A DNA stretch of 64,000 nucleotides from positions 307,768,334 through 307,832,333 of the forward strand of contig CM037877.1 of assembly GCA_021292165.1 (NCBI GenBank), given 5' to 3'. A program made the position numbers and the translations under genes. Origin of the DNA: Shinisaurus crocodilurus (Eukaryota > Chordata > Lepidosauria > Squamata > Shinisauridae). Shown one piece after another: positions 43,745 through 54,125 of the stretch. The notes beneath the pieces were generated by a model. That model did no database searches. It saw only the letters and a program-made list of their open reading frames with translations, and had not been told where the DNA came from. The stretch's first letter is position 1. The number at the start of each line of letters is the position of its first letter.

Positions 43745-44266
43745 TTCCACCAAAACAAACAAAACCATATAAAAGGGGAAAAAATACAATTTTCGTACAG
43801 AAAATAAAAATAAATCACAATTGGTGTGTATGAAATGTAGCTCTAGAAGTACATGTAAGTATATGATAATACAGCTATGAACAGAAGTAGTTATGCATAA
43901 GCTTCAGAAAAGGAGGACCAAATATCCATGTACCGTATTTATCCATCAGTAGCTGCGTCTAAATACCACCTGTTCAAATATTGAAAGCGTTGTTAGGTCC
44001 TCAATCCACCGCGTTATAGGAGGTGGGCGGTTGTCTTTCCAGTGTTGTAATATCAGTCTTTTAGCTGTCAAAAGGGCACAGAAAGTCCACTTATGTTGTC
44101 CTTGTGGTAAGTTCCATACAGCAGGTAAATAATTTAAAAGAACATGGGCATCAGTCAGTAAATATTAAAGGGCATTCTAACACTAAGTTTATCCATACTA
44201 TAACCTCCAACCAAAAAAGAAGCGACTACTGGGCGTTGCCAAAACATGTGGGTAAGTGAAGCATTA
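43740..44266 (-). mobile_element. L1/Tx1-type LINE 3' fragment
   Basis: In translation the minus strand gives THMFWQRPVV near 44250 and AKRLILQHWKDNRPPP near 44060. These resemble the HMFWxCP and AKxxILxxWK stretches near the end of L1-group ORF2. The frame is degraded. Confidence 0.6.
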
Positions 44267-44270
44267 GTGC

Positions 44271-44338
44271 AGTGTTCTCCAAGCTTGGGTCCCCAGATGT
44301 TTTTGGCCTACAACTCCCAGCATGCCCCAGCCAGCGTG
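44271..44338. mobile_element. Left half of a palindromic MITE
   Basis: CAGTGTTCTCCAAGC through GCATGCCCCAGCCAGCGTGG matches the left arm of the family at 48074. The right arm is missing. Confidence 0.8.
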
Positions 44339-45603
44339 GTCATCATCATCATCAGGCGATCACTCGTGACCGAGTAAGATTGTCTTCCGGGATAAAAGGA
44401 GGAAATTCTAAAGAAGATTGTGTAGACTCTAGCGATGGGTCCGTAAGTGACTGTGGAGGCCAATTCTAGATCCACACAGCTTCCCACAGTGAGGACACAG
44501 GTTACCAGATAGAAGATGGTCCTGTAAAGGATTCATTTGACGTGCTTTTCGCTTAGCACGTTTCTCCCTTTCGCCTTGCACTCGGGCTTCTTCAAAGTCC
44601 ATGGAACCTTTGTGAAAGGCCAACCTCCAGTTAGATCGTTCATGGGCCAGAGCTTCCCAGTTTTCGATGTTTATATTGCATTTTTTTAGATTAGCCTTAT
44701 GAACATCTTTAAACCTCTTATATTGACCACCGATATTCCGCTTTCCATCCTTGAGTTGGGAGTAAAGTAACTGCTTTGGGAGACGGCAGTCAGGCATTCG
44801 AACAACATGACCGGTCCACTGAAGTTGGCGTTGAAGGATCATTTTTTCAATGCTAGTAGTCTTTGCTTCTTCCAGTACACTGACATTTGTTCGCCTATCT
44901 TCCCAAGTAATTTGCAGGATTTTCCGGAGGCAACGTTGATGAAACCTTTCAAGGAGGTGGAAGTGACGTTTATAGATAGTCCATGTTTCGCAGGCATACA
45001 ATAAAGTTGGTAATACAATGGCTTCATAAACCAGTGTTTTGGTCTTCTTACAAATATCCCGATCCTCGAACACTCTATGTTTCATTCGAGAAAATGCGGC
45101 ACTTGCGGAGCTCAGACGATGCTGGATTTCACTGTCGATGTTAGCTGTAACAGAAAGATAGCTGCCAAGATAGAGAAAATGATCGACATTTTCCAGTATT
45201 GTCCCGCCAAGCTGGATAGATGGCATCACCAAAGGATTGGCTTGCACTTGCTGATGAAGCACTTTGGTTTTTTTGATGTTAAGTGAGAGACCAAGTTTTT
45301 CGTATGCTTCTGCAAAAGCATTTAGGATAGTTTGGAGATCATCCTCTGAATGTGCGGAGACCACATTATCATCAGCATAGCGTGGTATTACACCTCCAAC
45401 AGTTAGCTGACATAGAAAAACCCTTACTAAAAGGATGTGGAGTCCAATAGACACTAAACAAAAGCTTTTTTTCCAAATAAGACGTAAGCTAAGATACATA
45501 GACCCTTCTGACACAGGTGCAAAAACAATGCTCCATTGATCAGGCAAAACAGGACAATCTGCATTTGCGTTGAATATGGTGTGTATCATACTCGTTCACG
45601 GAC
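44339..45603 (-). mobile_element. LINE with RT and C-terminal zinc finger, ORF 44429-45589
   Basis: The 386-codon minus-strand frame carries the RT motif RYADD (about residue 72), the thumb region with FLYLGSYLSV and LLYACETWTIYKRH, the stretch QWTGHVVRMPDCRLPKQLL and a final C2H2 finger (CPHC...HSHLRTH). This matches apurinic-endonuclease LINE polymerases annotated as endonuclease-reverse transcriptase; the clade (I/Nimb or RTE-like) is uncertain. The N-terminal endonuclease and first RT motifs are lost. It ends in a short (ATG)n tail. A second copy is at 58609. Confidence 0.92.
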
Positions 45604-46200
45604 AGGGTTCTCTTACTTGTCAGGAGCCCATCCTTTCAAAGAAAGTTTGGGCAGGTATCTTTTGGGAATAGTTCAGGTATAGGATCTCTTGGTGTGAATC
45701 AGGAAAATGGGTTGGATGAGCACATTGGACCAGTACGTCACCATCTTCATGGTCTCCAACTCCATTTCCAGGCCCAATTTGAGTTGCTGGTTGAGACCCT
45801 CCATGACTTGGGGCTTCAAGGACTGTCTCTCTCCACATTGGTCTGCCTGGACCGGGCTGAGATCTTCTTTAGATGCCCTTCTCAGAGTGCCTCTGTCAGG
45901 TGGAGAGGAGGGGCTTTTCAGGAAAGAGGGCCTTTTCAGCGGTGGTGCCCTGGCTGTGGAATGTCCTCCCCAGAAAGGCTCATCTGGCACTTACCTCGGT
46001 GTCATTTCTGTGCCAGGCGAAGACCCTTTGACTTTCCCAGGTTTTAAAATCTGTTTTTCCTCTTTGCTGATGTTTTCATGTCGTGCTTATACACCTTTCT
46101 ATTGTTATTGAATTTTAAATTGTTTTCTTCCTTGGCTTGTGCTGCTTTAAGAACTCTGTTATAAGGTGACCTATAGATACTGTAAATAAAAGAAAATACA
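45604..46200 (+). mobile_element. Unique stretch and L2-type LINE 3' end
   Basis: 45840-46200 has GAGGGCCTTTTCAGCGGTGG and GGAATGTCCTCCCCAGAAAG, the L2 C-terminal region in a broken frame, followed by an AT-rich 3' part. 45616-45830 appears unrelated or older. Confidence 0.6.
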
Positions 46201-46897
46201 ACAATAAAAATATAGTATAAACGATTAAGTATACCACTAACTATTGAGTCATCTTGCCATCGGTCTGTCAGAACTGTCTCCTCTACTCTGTCTATCCAGG
46301 CCATTTCGTGAAGCTTCTGGCCACGCTCCGTCACTCCTCCAACCCTTTTTGTTTGGATGCAGCAATACCCATGAAGTTTGCCCAGGAGATGATGTGAAAA
46401 GCTCTTTAATAGGGCTGCCCACTGATTCAAGAATGTAAAATTGGTTAATCACCTGCCTATTAACTAACTGATGAATTAAGCAATTAATGTTAATTCATTT
46501 GAATTCCACAAAGTCAAATTTAGTGGAATTGCCTTTCTGCGTATTTGAGCTCTGTTAACCCTCTGCCTCTCCTTCCTCCCCTCTTGAAAGTGAGATTCTC
46601 TTTGGGGCAGGAACCATCTATTTTGTTAATGTCACTCTGTAAAGCACCATATAAGTGGATGGCCTGGCATTCTCATCAGGATCACTATTGTCAAAATCTA
46701 AATATAGGTGCCTTTTTGTGATACAGAAGGATACGGGAGGTAACTACAAGATGAACAAACAAAGGCTACCATGCATTGTCAGAAGGGAAAAATATCTCAC
46801 TCATTTTTCTTTGTCATTCCTCTTATGAAAATACACCAGGAGGCTCCCCCCAAAGAAACTAGTGTACCCTTTATTCTCAACCATACCGCCTTAAATT
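46201..46897. other. Unique sequence
   Basis: No gene recognised; AT-rich near 46430-46520. Confidence 0.3.
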
Positions 46898-47055
46898 AAG
46901 AACATAAAGAAAGTCCTGCTGGGTTCTGTTCCCACAGTGGCCACGTAGATGCCTATGAGAAACCCATAAGCAGGACATGAGTGCAATTTAATTAATTTAT
47001 TTATTTTATGAATCGCCCATCTGGCCAGACATCCGGCCACTCTGAGCGATGTACA
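46898..47055 (-). mobile_element. CR1 end fragment and L2 3' tail, minus strand
   Basis: 46898-46985 is a CR1 end (AAGAACATAAAGAAAGTCC). 46985-47055 is a reversed L2 tail (GAATCGCCCATCTGGCCAG), which continues after the hAT element at 47588. Confidence 0.65.
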
Positions 47056-47587
47056 CAGGACCGGTGCAGGGCAGTTTGGCGCCCTAGGCGAAATAAAATT
47101 TGCGCCCCCCTCTCGTGCTGTGGGGGAGGGGCTCCGGAGCAAAGCAGCCCTGCTCTGCAACCCCCACCGCGCCGCCGCCGCCGCCGCCGCCGTCGCCGCA
47201 ACCTACCTACCTACCTATCTACCTTCCCCCGCCCTGACGGGACCCCCGCACCCTGTTTTTTGCCGGGGAAACCAGGGCAACAGGGCTGTTTAAGCCCTGT
47301 TGCCCTGGTTCCTCCCGTCAAAACAACGCGGGCGGGGCTCCGGAACAGCGACACTGAGAAGGTAGGTGGCGGGGGGGGAGGCGCGGCGGCAGCTTCGGCG
47401 GCTTCGGCAGGCGGGGGGGCACGGCGGCGGCTTCGGCGGCTTCAGCGGGTGGGTGGGGCGGCGGGGGAGGAGGCCCGGCGGGGGTGGTGCGGCGGCGGCA
47501 GCGAAGAGGAGTGCAGCGTTTCTGCGCCCTCTTCAGCCACGCGCCCTAGGCAACCGCCTAGTTTGCCTAGTGGTAGCGCCGGCCCTG
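47056..47587 (-). mobile_element. hAT element, CAGGGCCGG family, GC-rich
   Basis: The 532-bp element, reversed relative to 38927, ends GGTAGCGCCGGCCCTG and starts CAGGACCGG, with a perfect 8-bp duplication GATGTACA (47048-47055 and 47588-47595). The interior is a GCC/GGC-rich low-complexity tract (47165-47500); its long Arg/Gly/Ala frames are compositional. Confidence 0.92.
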
Positions 47588-47626
47588 GATGTACAGTCCA
47601 ATAAAACACAAGAGGGTGAGGAAACA

Positions 47627-47627
47627 G

Positions 47628-47656
<29 letters not shown>
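47627..47656. repeat. (AC)n microsatellite
   Basis: A dinucleotide run of about 13-14 AC units. Confidence 0.95.
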
Positions 47657-47658
<2 letters not shown>

Positions 47659-47822
47659 TGGCTCACACTGGCTCAGCTTGTCTGAGCGTGGAAAGCTAAG
47701 CAGGGTCAGGCCTGGTTATTACTTGGATGGGAGACCCCTCCTCTAGTTTCCTGCATTGAGCAGGAGGTTGTACCCGATAGCCTTGTAGGCTCCTTCCAAC
47801 TCTATGATCTATGAATCTATGA
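47657..47822 (+). repeat. 5S-headed, CR1-tailed SINE
   Basis: GGCTCACACTGGCTCAGCTTG, the 5S A and C boxes (AAGCTAAGCAGGGTC; TTACTTGGATGGGAGACC), and the CR1-like tail ending ATCTATGA repeats. It stands alone, 23 kb from the tandem array, and so shows a mobile family. Confidence 0.88.
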
Positions 47823-47964
47823 GGTCACTGGGGAGAGAGTTCCATAAATTGGGGGCTGCCACAGAAAAGGCCCTCCTCCTAGTCCCCACCAGCCTCGTTT
47901 CTCTGGCTGATGGGACAGGGAGAAGGCCATCTGTGGCAGATCTTGTTGAGCGGCCTACTTGATA
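47823..47964 (-). mobile_element. L2-type LINE C-terminus, minus strand
   Basis: The minus strand encodes GRSTRSATDGLLPVPSA and RRAFSVAAPNLWNSLPSDL, like the copy at 33990. Both ends are truncated. Confidence 0.88.
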
Positions 47965-48073
47965 GCTCCCTCCTGCCCATGTTCCCCAGCAACTGGTACG
48001 CAGAAGCACACTGCCTCCGATACTGGAGGCAATGTATAGCCATCATGACTAATAGCCATCGATAGCTTTAACA

Positions 48074-48208
48074 CAGTGTTCTCCAACCTTGGGTCCCCAG
48101 ATGTTTTTGGCCTACAACTCCCAGCATGCCCCAGCCAGCGTAGCTGGCTGGGGCATGCTGGGAGTTGTAGGCCAAAAACATCTGGGGACCCAAGGTTGGA
48201 GAACACTG
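48074..48208. mobile_element. Palindromic hAT-type MITE inside CR1
   Basis: The best full palindrome of its family: CAGTGTTCTCCAACC to GGTTGGAGAACACTG, nearly perfect arms of about 65 bp. Flanks CTTTAACA and CTTTAACC agree in 7 of 8 bases. Confidence 0.9.
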
Positions 48209-48240
48209 CTTTAACCTCTCTAATTTTGTCTATCCACTCA

Positions 48241-48838
48241 TGCCCCCTCTGGAGGACTCTCCCTCAGAGAATGACCAGGAGCCCCAGAGCCAAAAATGGT
48301 GGAGGAGCTTCCTGTGTCGAGGGACCTTGAGGCAGTTCAGGGGGACCCCGGGCCCTTGGGGGAGGGAGACGGCTGCTGGCCCCTTCCCCTCAAAATAGTC
48401 CGCTCCCTCCCAGATTCAGAGGCAGACGTGAGCACCCCCCTGGCCCCAAGGAGCACGGGCACCGAAAGGTTGAGGTGTGGCCAGCTGCCAGCTGCACGAG
48501 GAGGACTATGGACTCCTTATGAGTAAAGGTACCCTCGTGAGCACGGCTCTGCTTGCACGTAGACCATTCCTCAGGTGGCCCTGGTGGCTGGCCGCTGTGC
48601 TCTGGGTGGGGCTCTGAAAACATCAGGGTTAAAAACCTTCCCTTCTAGGCACAGAAGACTGGAACAAACGTCTTTTTGCCAGCTCTCACACCCCTACCTT
48701 GTCTTTCCCCCGATTACCTGGTTCTTCTCTGGATCTTTCTGTGTTTGGACTTTGGACTGCCTACGGACCTTGACTTTTGGGACTAATCCTGACTAATTCC
48801 TCGGAGCTCTGTCATTTGCACCACTGTGAGCAGGACAG
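48241..48838. other. 598-bp unclassified insert in CR1
   Basis: CR1 sequence stops after GTCTATCCACTC and resumes near CCCCTTTTAAAGCC at 48842. The insert runs from TGCCCCCTCTGGAGG to GAGCAGGACA, so TG...CA ends are possible, but no flanking duplication was found. It could be an LTR or an unnamed transposon. Confidence 0.5.
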
Positions 48839-49555
48839 AATCCCCTTTTAAAGCCACCCAAGTCAGTGGGCCATCACTACATCTTGTGGTAACGAATTGC
48901 ATGGCTAAACTATCCACCGTGTGAAAAAGTACTTCCTTTTACCTCTTTCTGAGTCTCCCACCATTTAACTTCATGGGGTCCTAGGGGGGTGGGAGCTAAG
49001 CTGCCATGTGCTGAGTTGGTATTTTCATCAAGCTCTCTACCACAACTCCAAGGTCCCTTTCCTGGTCAGTCACTGCCAGCTCAGACTGCATCAGTGTAGA
49101 TGTGAAATTAGGATATATATTTTTTTGTCTCAAAGAACATCAGCTTAAACGTGCTCGCATTGAACCATTCTTTAGTTTGGAATGGAGAGGTCCTTTTGGA
49201 GCTTTTCACAATTCCGTTTCGTTTTAACACCACCCTAAATAATTTGGTGTCATCAGCAAACTTGGCCGCCTCACTGCTCTCACCCCTAACTCCAGACAAT
49301 TTATGAACAAGTTAAAAAGCATGGATGGATCCCAAAACAGATCCTTGGGGGGTTCCACTACTTACAGCCTGCCATTGTGAGAACTGACCATTTGTTCCTA
49401 CCCTCTGCTTCATGTTCTTTAACCAATTATCAGTCCATAACAGGACCACCCGTCCTCTTATTCCATGACTGCTAAGTTTTCCCAGGAGTCTTTGGTGAGA
49501 GACTATGCCAAAAGCCCTTTGAAAGTCCAAGTAAACAATGTGTACTGGACCTGGA

Positions 49556-50175
49556 GCTGTTCAAAAAATGGCCTCTTGAAATTCTCCGCCCTGTTTCTGG
49601 GCCGATAAACTGAGGGGACCATTTCACCGAATTTCTCCAGGGGGAGGAGAAATTCTTCAGCAGTTTCTCACAGGCCGTGCTCACCATTGGCAAGGGTTGT
49701 AGCACAGCTTCTTTCTTTTTCCTAAGGGTTTTTTGGTTTTTTGCTCTGCCCCGGTGGTGTTTTTGAGCTTGCCTAATCACTGAGAGGTGGCTGAGAGTAC
49801 TGCATGGGTCTTTTCTTTCTATCACGCCTCTCTCCATTGCTCTGCAGCCTTGCAGCCTGCCTGCACTTCCTGATCTGAAAAAGCCCCATGGGAGGAATTA
49901 CCTCCTGACGTCTTCCCCTTGGGCTTTCATTGAAGTGCGGGAAGCCAAGGAGACTTCCAGAGAGATGATCGTACAGTGAAAGAAGGGACACTCACTCACA
50001 CTACTTGGCCACCTCATAAGTAAGGTAAGCATGAGAACCCTGATCCCAACCCATAATAGTTTGTCTGAATTTTTTTCCCCTCCTTTGAATTTCTTTTCAA
50101 AAGCCATTTCTTTTCTATCAAATTGGATGAGAATGGTTGAAAAAAAAAATGTGGAAGACGTTTTCAGCACAGCAT
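49556..50175. other. 620-bp insert in CR1 with 8-bp flanking repeat
   Basis: The CR1 frame breaks at 49548 and resumes near 50184. GACCTGGA occurs at 49548-49555 and 50176-50183. The insert's ends, GCTGTTCAAAA and TTTTCAGCACAGC, are weakly inverted. A DNA transposon is the most likely explanation. Confidence 0.5.
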
Positions 50176-50774
50176 GACCTGGACCACCACTTCTGTCCAC
50201 ATGTTTATTGACACTCTCAAAGAACTCTAAAAGTTTAGTGAGGAAGGACTTACCTTTGCAGAAGCCACATTGATTCTCCTTCAGCAAGGCTTGATCATTT
50301 TATTTTAAAAAGCACTTTCCACCAATTTACTTGGAACAGAATTTAAGTTAACTGGCCTATAATTTCTTAGACCACCCCCCATATCCCTTTTTAAAAATGG
50401 GTGTTACATAATGGCCACTTTCTAGTTCTGTGGTACAGAGAACATGTTGCATTTTTTTTGTTATGTATTTAGGTATTGTTTTAATCTGGTACACCACCTT
50501 GGGAGGCTTCTACCCTTAAAGGTGGCCTAGAAAGAATTTTAAATAAATAAATAACATTTGTTAGAAGACAGGCAATTTCACTTTTGAGTTCTTTAAGGAC
50601 ACTGGGACGGATACCATCTGGATCTGGTAATTTGTAATCATTTTCTCAATAAGGTCTAGAACTTCATCTCTTGCCACCATTATTTATCTCTGTTCCTCAA
50701 CTCCCTTCTTGAAAATATCAGTTCAGGGATGGGTATCTGTCCTACATCCTCTGAAGTGATGACCGACACATTAA

Positions 50775-50842
50775 GGGAGCAATCCCATACATGTTTAGGC
50801 AGAAAAAAGGCCCACAACTCCCAGTGTGCCCCAGCCAGCTGG
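50775..50842. mobile_element. Half palindromic MITE inside CR1
   Basis: GAGCAATCCCATACATG and AGGCAGAAAAAAGGCCCAC resemble the left arm at 57143. The right arm is absent. Confidence 0.6.
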
Positions 50843-51479
50843 GTTGGGACTCCCTTGGCAATTTCCCACTTACATATGAATTCAGTTTGATAGCACTGTG
50901 CTCACTGTTTCCGATCAGTTCAACAAGCTCACATTTTGCACTAGGCCCTGGGTGGCACCACGCAGGATTACGTCCAGGGCCGCCTCCCCTCTGGTCAGTT
51001 CCATGACCCACTGTTCTAGGCACGGTCATTTAGGGTATCTAGCAATATAACCTTTTTCCGGGGACTGGAACATGCATTTATCAAATCTACGTGAGGATAA
51101 TGGAAGTCACCTGTTACTACAACATTTTCTCCTTTGGATGTCTCCCTGATTTAATTCTCTATGTCAAGATTATCTTGAGTGTTTTGGTCAGGTGGGTGAT
51201 AACATATTCCCAGTACTAATTACTTTTGAGACCTGGTATTGCCAGCTACACTGATTTTGTGGAGGAGGCTGCCCCTTTTGAGATTTCTAGTTTGTTTGAC
51301 ACGATGCTCTCTTTGACACACAGAGCGACACCACCTCAACTATGCCACACCCTCTCCTTCCTTTACGTTTGTATCCAGAGATGACCGTATCCTAGTGGTT
51401 CTTCCTTTTCCACCAGGTTTCTATTATGTCTACCTTACCTGTGTTCTCATTTAAAACCAAGCACACTGATTCCTTGCCA

Positions 51480-51734
51480 TAGCCTTCCCCAACCTGGTGC
51501 TTTCCAGATGTGCTGGACTACAGCTCCCATCATTCTCTTCCACCATGGCCAATGGTGGGGAGGAGCCACAGCTCAGTGACAGAGCATCTGCTTTCTATGC
51601 AGAACATCCCAGGTTTGATCCCCGGCAGCTCTCCTGGTAGGGCTGGAGCAATGGCTGCCGGTCAGTGTTGACAGCGCTGGGTTTGATGGATCAAGGGTCT
51701 GAATCCGTATAAGGTGGCTTCCGATGTTCCTATC
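51480..51734 (+). repeat. Half MITE followed by a tRNA-Ala-like SINE
   Basis: 51487-51545 is a half palindrome (CTTTCCAGATGTGCTGGACT). 51560-51734 is a nearly complete SINE with A box GCTCAGTGACAGAGC, B box GGTTTGATCC and 3' end GGCTTCCGATGTTCC. Confidence 0.8.
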
Positions 51735-51790
51735 TGTCTTGCCATTTAAAAGTGACTTCCAAAGCTACAGTTTAGTTGATCAGCCTAGTG

Positions 51791-52729
51791 CAGGGCTCTC
51801 CAACCTTGGGTCCCCAGATGTTTTTGGCCTGCAACTCCCAGCATGCCCCAGCCAGCGTAGCTACGCTGGCTGGGGCATGCTGGGAGTTGTAGGCCAAAAA
51901 CATCATAGAATCATAGAATCATAGAAAAGTAGAGTTGGAAGGGACCTATAAGGCCATCAAGTCCAACCCCCTGCTCAATGCAGGAATCCAGGTCAAAATA
52001 TCCCTGACAGATGGCTGTCCAGCTTCACCTTGAATGCCTCCAGAGTGAGAGAGCCCACCACCTCCCTAGATAGTTGGTTCCATTGTCTTATTGCTCTGAC
52101 AGTCAGGAAATTTTTCCTGATGTTTAGGTGGAATCTGGGTTCCTGTACCTTGAGCCCATTATTCCGTGTCCTGCAAACTGGGATGATCGAGAAGAGATCC
52201 TGGCCCTCCTCTGTGTGACATCCCTTCAAATACTGGAAGAGTGCGATCATATCTCCCCTCAGTCTCCTCTTCTGAAGGCTAAACAGGCCCAGTTCTTTCA
52301 GTCTCTCCTCATAGGGCCTTGTTTCCAGTCCCTTTATCATCCTTGTTGCCCTCCTCTGAACCCTCTCCAGTTTGTCTACGTCCTTCTTAAAGTGTGGTGC
52401 TCAGAACTGGACGCAGTACTCAAGATGAGGCCTAACCAGTGCCGAGTAAAGGGGAATTATCACTTCCTGCGATTTGGAAGCTATACTTCTATCAATGCAG
52501 CCCAAAATAGCATTTGCCTTCTTTGCAGCCACATTGCATTGCTGGCTCATATTCAGTTTGTGATCTACCACAATTCCAGGATCCTTCTCAGTCGTAGTAT
52601 TGTTGAGCCAAGTGTCCCCCATTCTGTAACTGTGCATTTGGTTTCCTTTCCCTAGGTGCAGCACTTGGCGTTTATCCCTATTAAATTTCATTCTGTTGTT
52701 TTCGGGGGACCCAAGGTTGGAGAGCCCTG
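51791..52729. mobile_element. Palindromic hAT-type MITE split by a CR1
   Basis: It starts CAGGGCTCTCCAACC and ends GGTTGGAGAGCCCTG, flanks GCCTAGTG and GTCTAGTG (7 of 8). The right arm breaks after CCAAAAACATC at 51902 and resumes GGGGACCC at 52705, the gap being a CR1. Confidence 0.9.
51903..52702 (-). mobile_element. CR1 LINE inserted in a MITE, minus strand
   Basis: The insert opens with reversed ATTCTATG units (51903-51925) and carries a minus-strand frame 52340-51993 with [18 protein letters not shown] and [14 protein letters not shown], then a second frame 52796-52401 with GDTWLNNTTTEKD and [16 protein letters not shown]. Only a small frameshift near 52400 separates them. The 5' end is truncated near 52702. 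Confidence 0.95.
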
Positions 52730-52737
52730 GTCTAGTG

Positions 52738-53689
52738 GTTATACCAACTGAAGTTATGGTTATGTGGTGGCTTGACCGTGTGCCGGGGCTGGACATTCAG
52801 CAGTGCCTGCTTAGATTAGAATCTCTGCTGTGTCCGCAAGACTGAAAATGAGGGGCGGTAAAAAGAGAGCTGCGACTTGTCACAGGAGCACTTCAGCAGA
52901 GCATGTGAAAGCCGAGGCAGGGACGGCTCAGGAAATGATGCTTGTAAAATTGTAGCACACGTATTAGACTATCAAAAATTGAACTGATGAATTGTCTAAA
53001 TGTGGCAAGCAGAGTAAAGAGGCAGAATTCACTGCCACAGGTCACAGGCAAATGTCGCTGATATCACCTGGAAGATAATGATCCCAAGGACCCAGAACAA
53101 ATGGGATGAGCGGATTTTTGCGAGAATGTAGACATTAGGGAGAGAAAAATCTATATTTATGAATAGCAGAGGAAGTGCGAGTCTGCTGGAGACCGTGACG
53201 ATAAGAGAGCCAAGCGAGACTATCAATCAAGCGGGATGATTGCGAGTGGAAGGAGACAATGATGACCACACAGAACATTGTCAGAATAGATGTCAGGCAG
53301 CACTGAGAGGGGAGCTGAAAGAAGCGATAAGGAAATCAGACACCAGACAAATGGATAGATCCAGGTGCCTGAGCGTTGCCATATTATGACTGCTATTGTT
53401 ATCCGGCAGGCATCAAATCAATCAAAGCAGGAACCAATGTGAAATTAGCACGGCCTCAGGAGTATTAGAGTGCGGACTCTCTCTGGTGCCTGTTCCAGGG
53501 GCGTCTACAGTGTTTACATGAGCTACCCAGAGGGGACGCTGGAGAGTGGAGATGTGTCTGTCAGCAGATGAGAAGGGACCCCTTGACCTAAGACTAGGTG
53601 ACCTTTGTGGGCCGTGGGCACATTTGGCAATTTGAGAAACTGTCCTGGGCACCACCACAAAATGGCTGCCATGGGAGGTGTGGCAATTT
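52738..53689. other. Unique sequence, partly conserved-looking
   Basis: 52960-53420 is free of repeats and AT-balanced (GGAAGATAATGATCCC, CTATATTTATGAATAGC), possibly conserved non-coding. No gene was recognised. Confidence 0.3.
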
Positions 53690-54125
53690 ATTTATTTATT
53701 TAATACATTTTAATACCGCCCAATAGCTGAAGCTCTCTGGGCAGTTTACAACAGTTAAAATAATAAAATACAATATAAAATATAAATTTTAAAACCACAG
53801 ATTAAAAACAAACAGCAGAGCTAGCAGCAGCAGTTACAATAACGGAATTAAAAACAACTATAAGATTAAAATGATTAAGATGATTAAAATGATTAAGATG
53901 CCTGGGAGAATAGAAAGGTCTTCACCTGGCGCCGGAAAGAATACAAAGTAGGCGCCAGGCGAACCTCTTTGGGGAGCTCATTCCATAACCGGGGTGCCAC
54001 AGCAGAAAAGGCCCTCCTCCAGGTAGCCACCTGCCTCACTTCCTTTGGCAGGGGCTCTCGGAGAAGGACCGGGCAGGTACATATGGGAGGAGACGATCCT
54101 TCAGATATTAAATAAAATAACATAT
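53690..54125 (-). mobile_element. L2-type LINE 3' end, minus strand
   Basis: The minus strand gives RRAFSAVAPRLWNELPKEVR and FRRQVKTFLFSQ, the L2 C-terminus, with an open frame of 76 codons. The reversed 3' UTR starts (TTTA)n at 53690 and has ACCGCCCAATAGCTGAAGC. Confidence 0.9.

Larger units (their letters stand above)
43676..45603 (-). mobile_element. Composite LINE insertion bounded by a 12-bp duplication
   Basis: AGGGTTCTCTTA occurs at 43664-43675 and again at 45604-45615. Between them, read on the minus strand, lie a zinc-finger-tailed LINE (45603-44339), half of a palindromic MITE (44338-44271), a fragment of an L1/Tx1-type ORF2 end (about 44262-43900) and an (AAT)n tail (43736-43690). 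One duplication around all parts suggests a single retroposition of an already nested sequence. Confidence 0.65.
47965..51480 (-). mobile_element. Long CR1 LINE, minus strand, with nested inserts
   Basis: Read on the minus strand it includes endonuclease-region remnants (about 51480-50850), an RT region with ENQCGFCKG (50270), DFQRAFGIVSH and SGTPQGSVLG (49530-49330; DFSKAFD and SGVPQGSVLGP in active CR1), FADDTK (49250) and the 3' region to 47965. Thus most of ORF2 is present but with many lesions. Foreign inserts lie at 48074-48208, 48241-48838, 49556-50175, about 50455-50560 and 50775-50842. Confidence 0.85.

Noticed and set aside
44429..45589. 386-codon frame as a zinc-finger host gene
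   Set aside because: The RT motif, thumb region and second copy at 58609 show a LINE; the C2H2 finger is part of that LINE's polymerase.
47008..47746. Long Ala/Gly/Arg-rich frames
   Set aside because: They lie in the GCC-rich interior of a hAT element with proven borders and show no domain.
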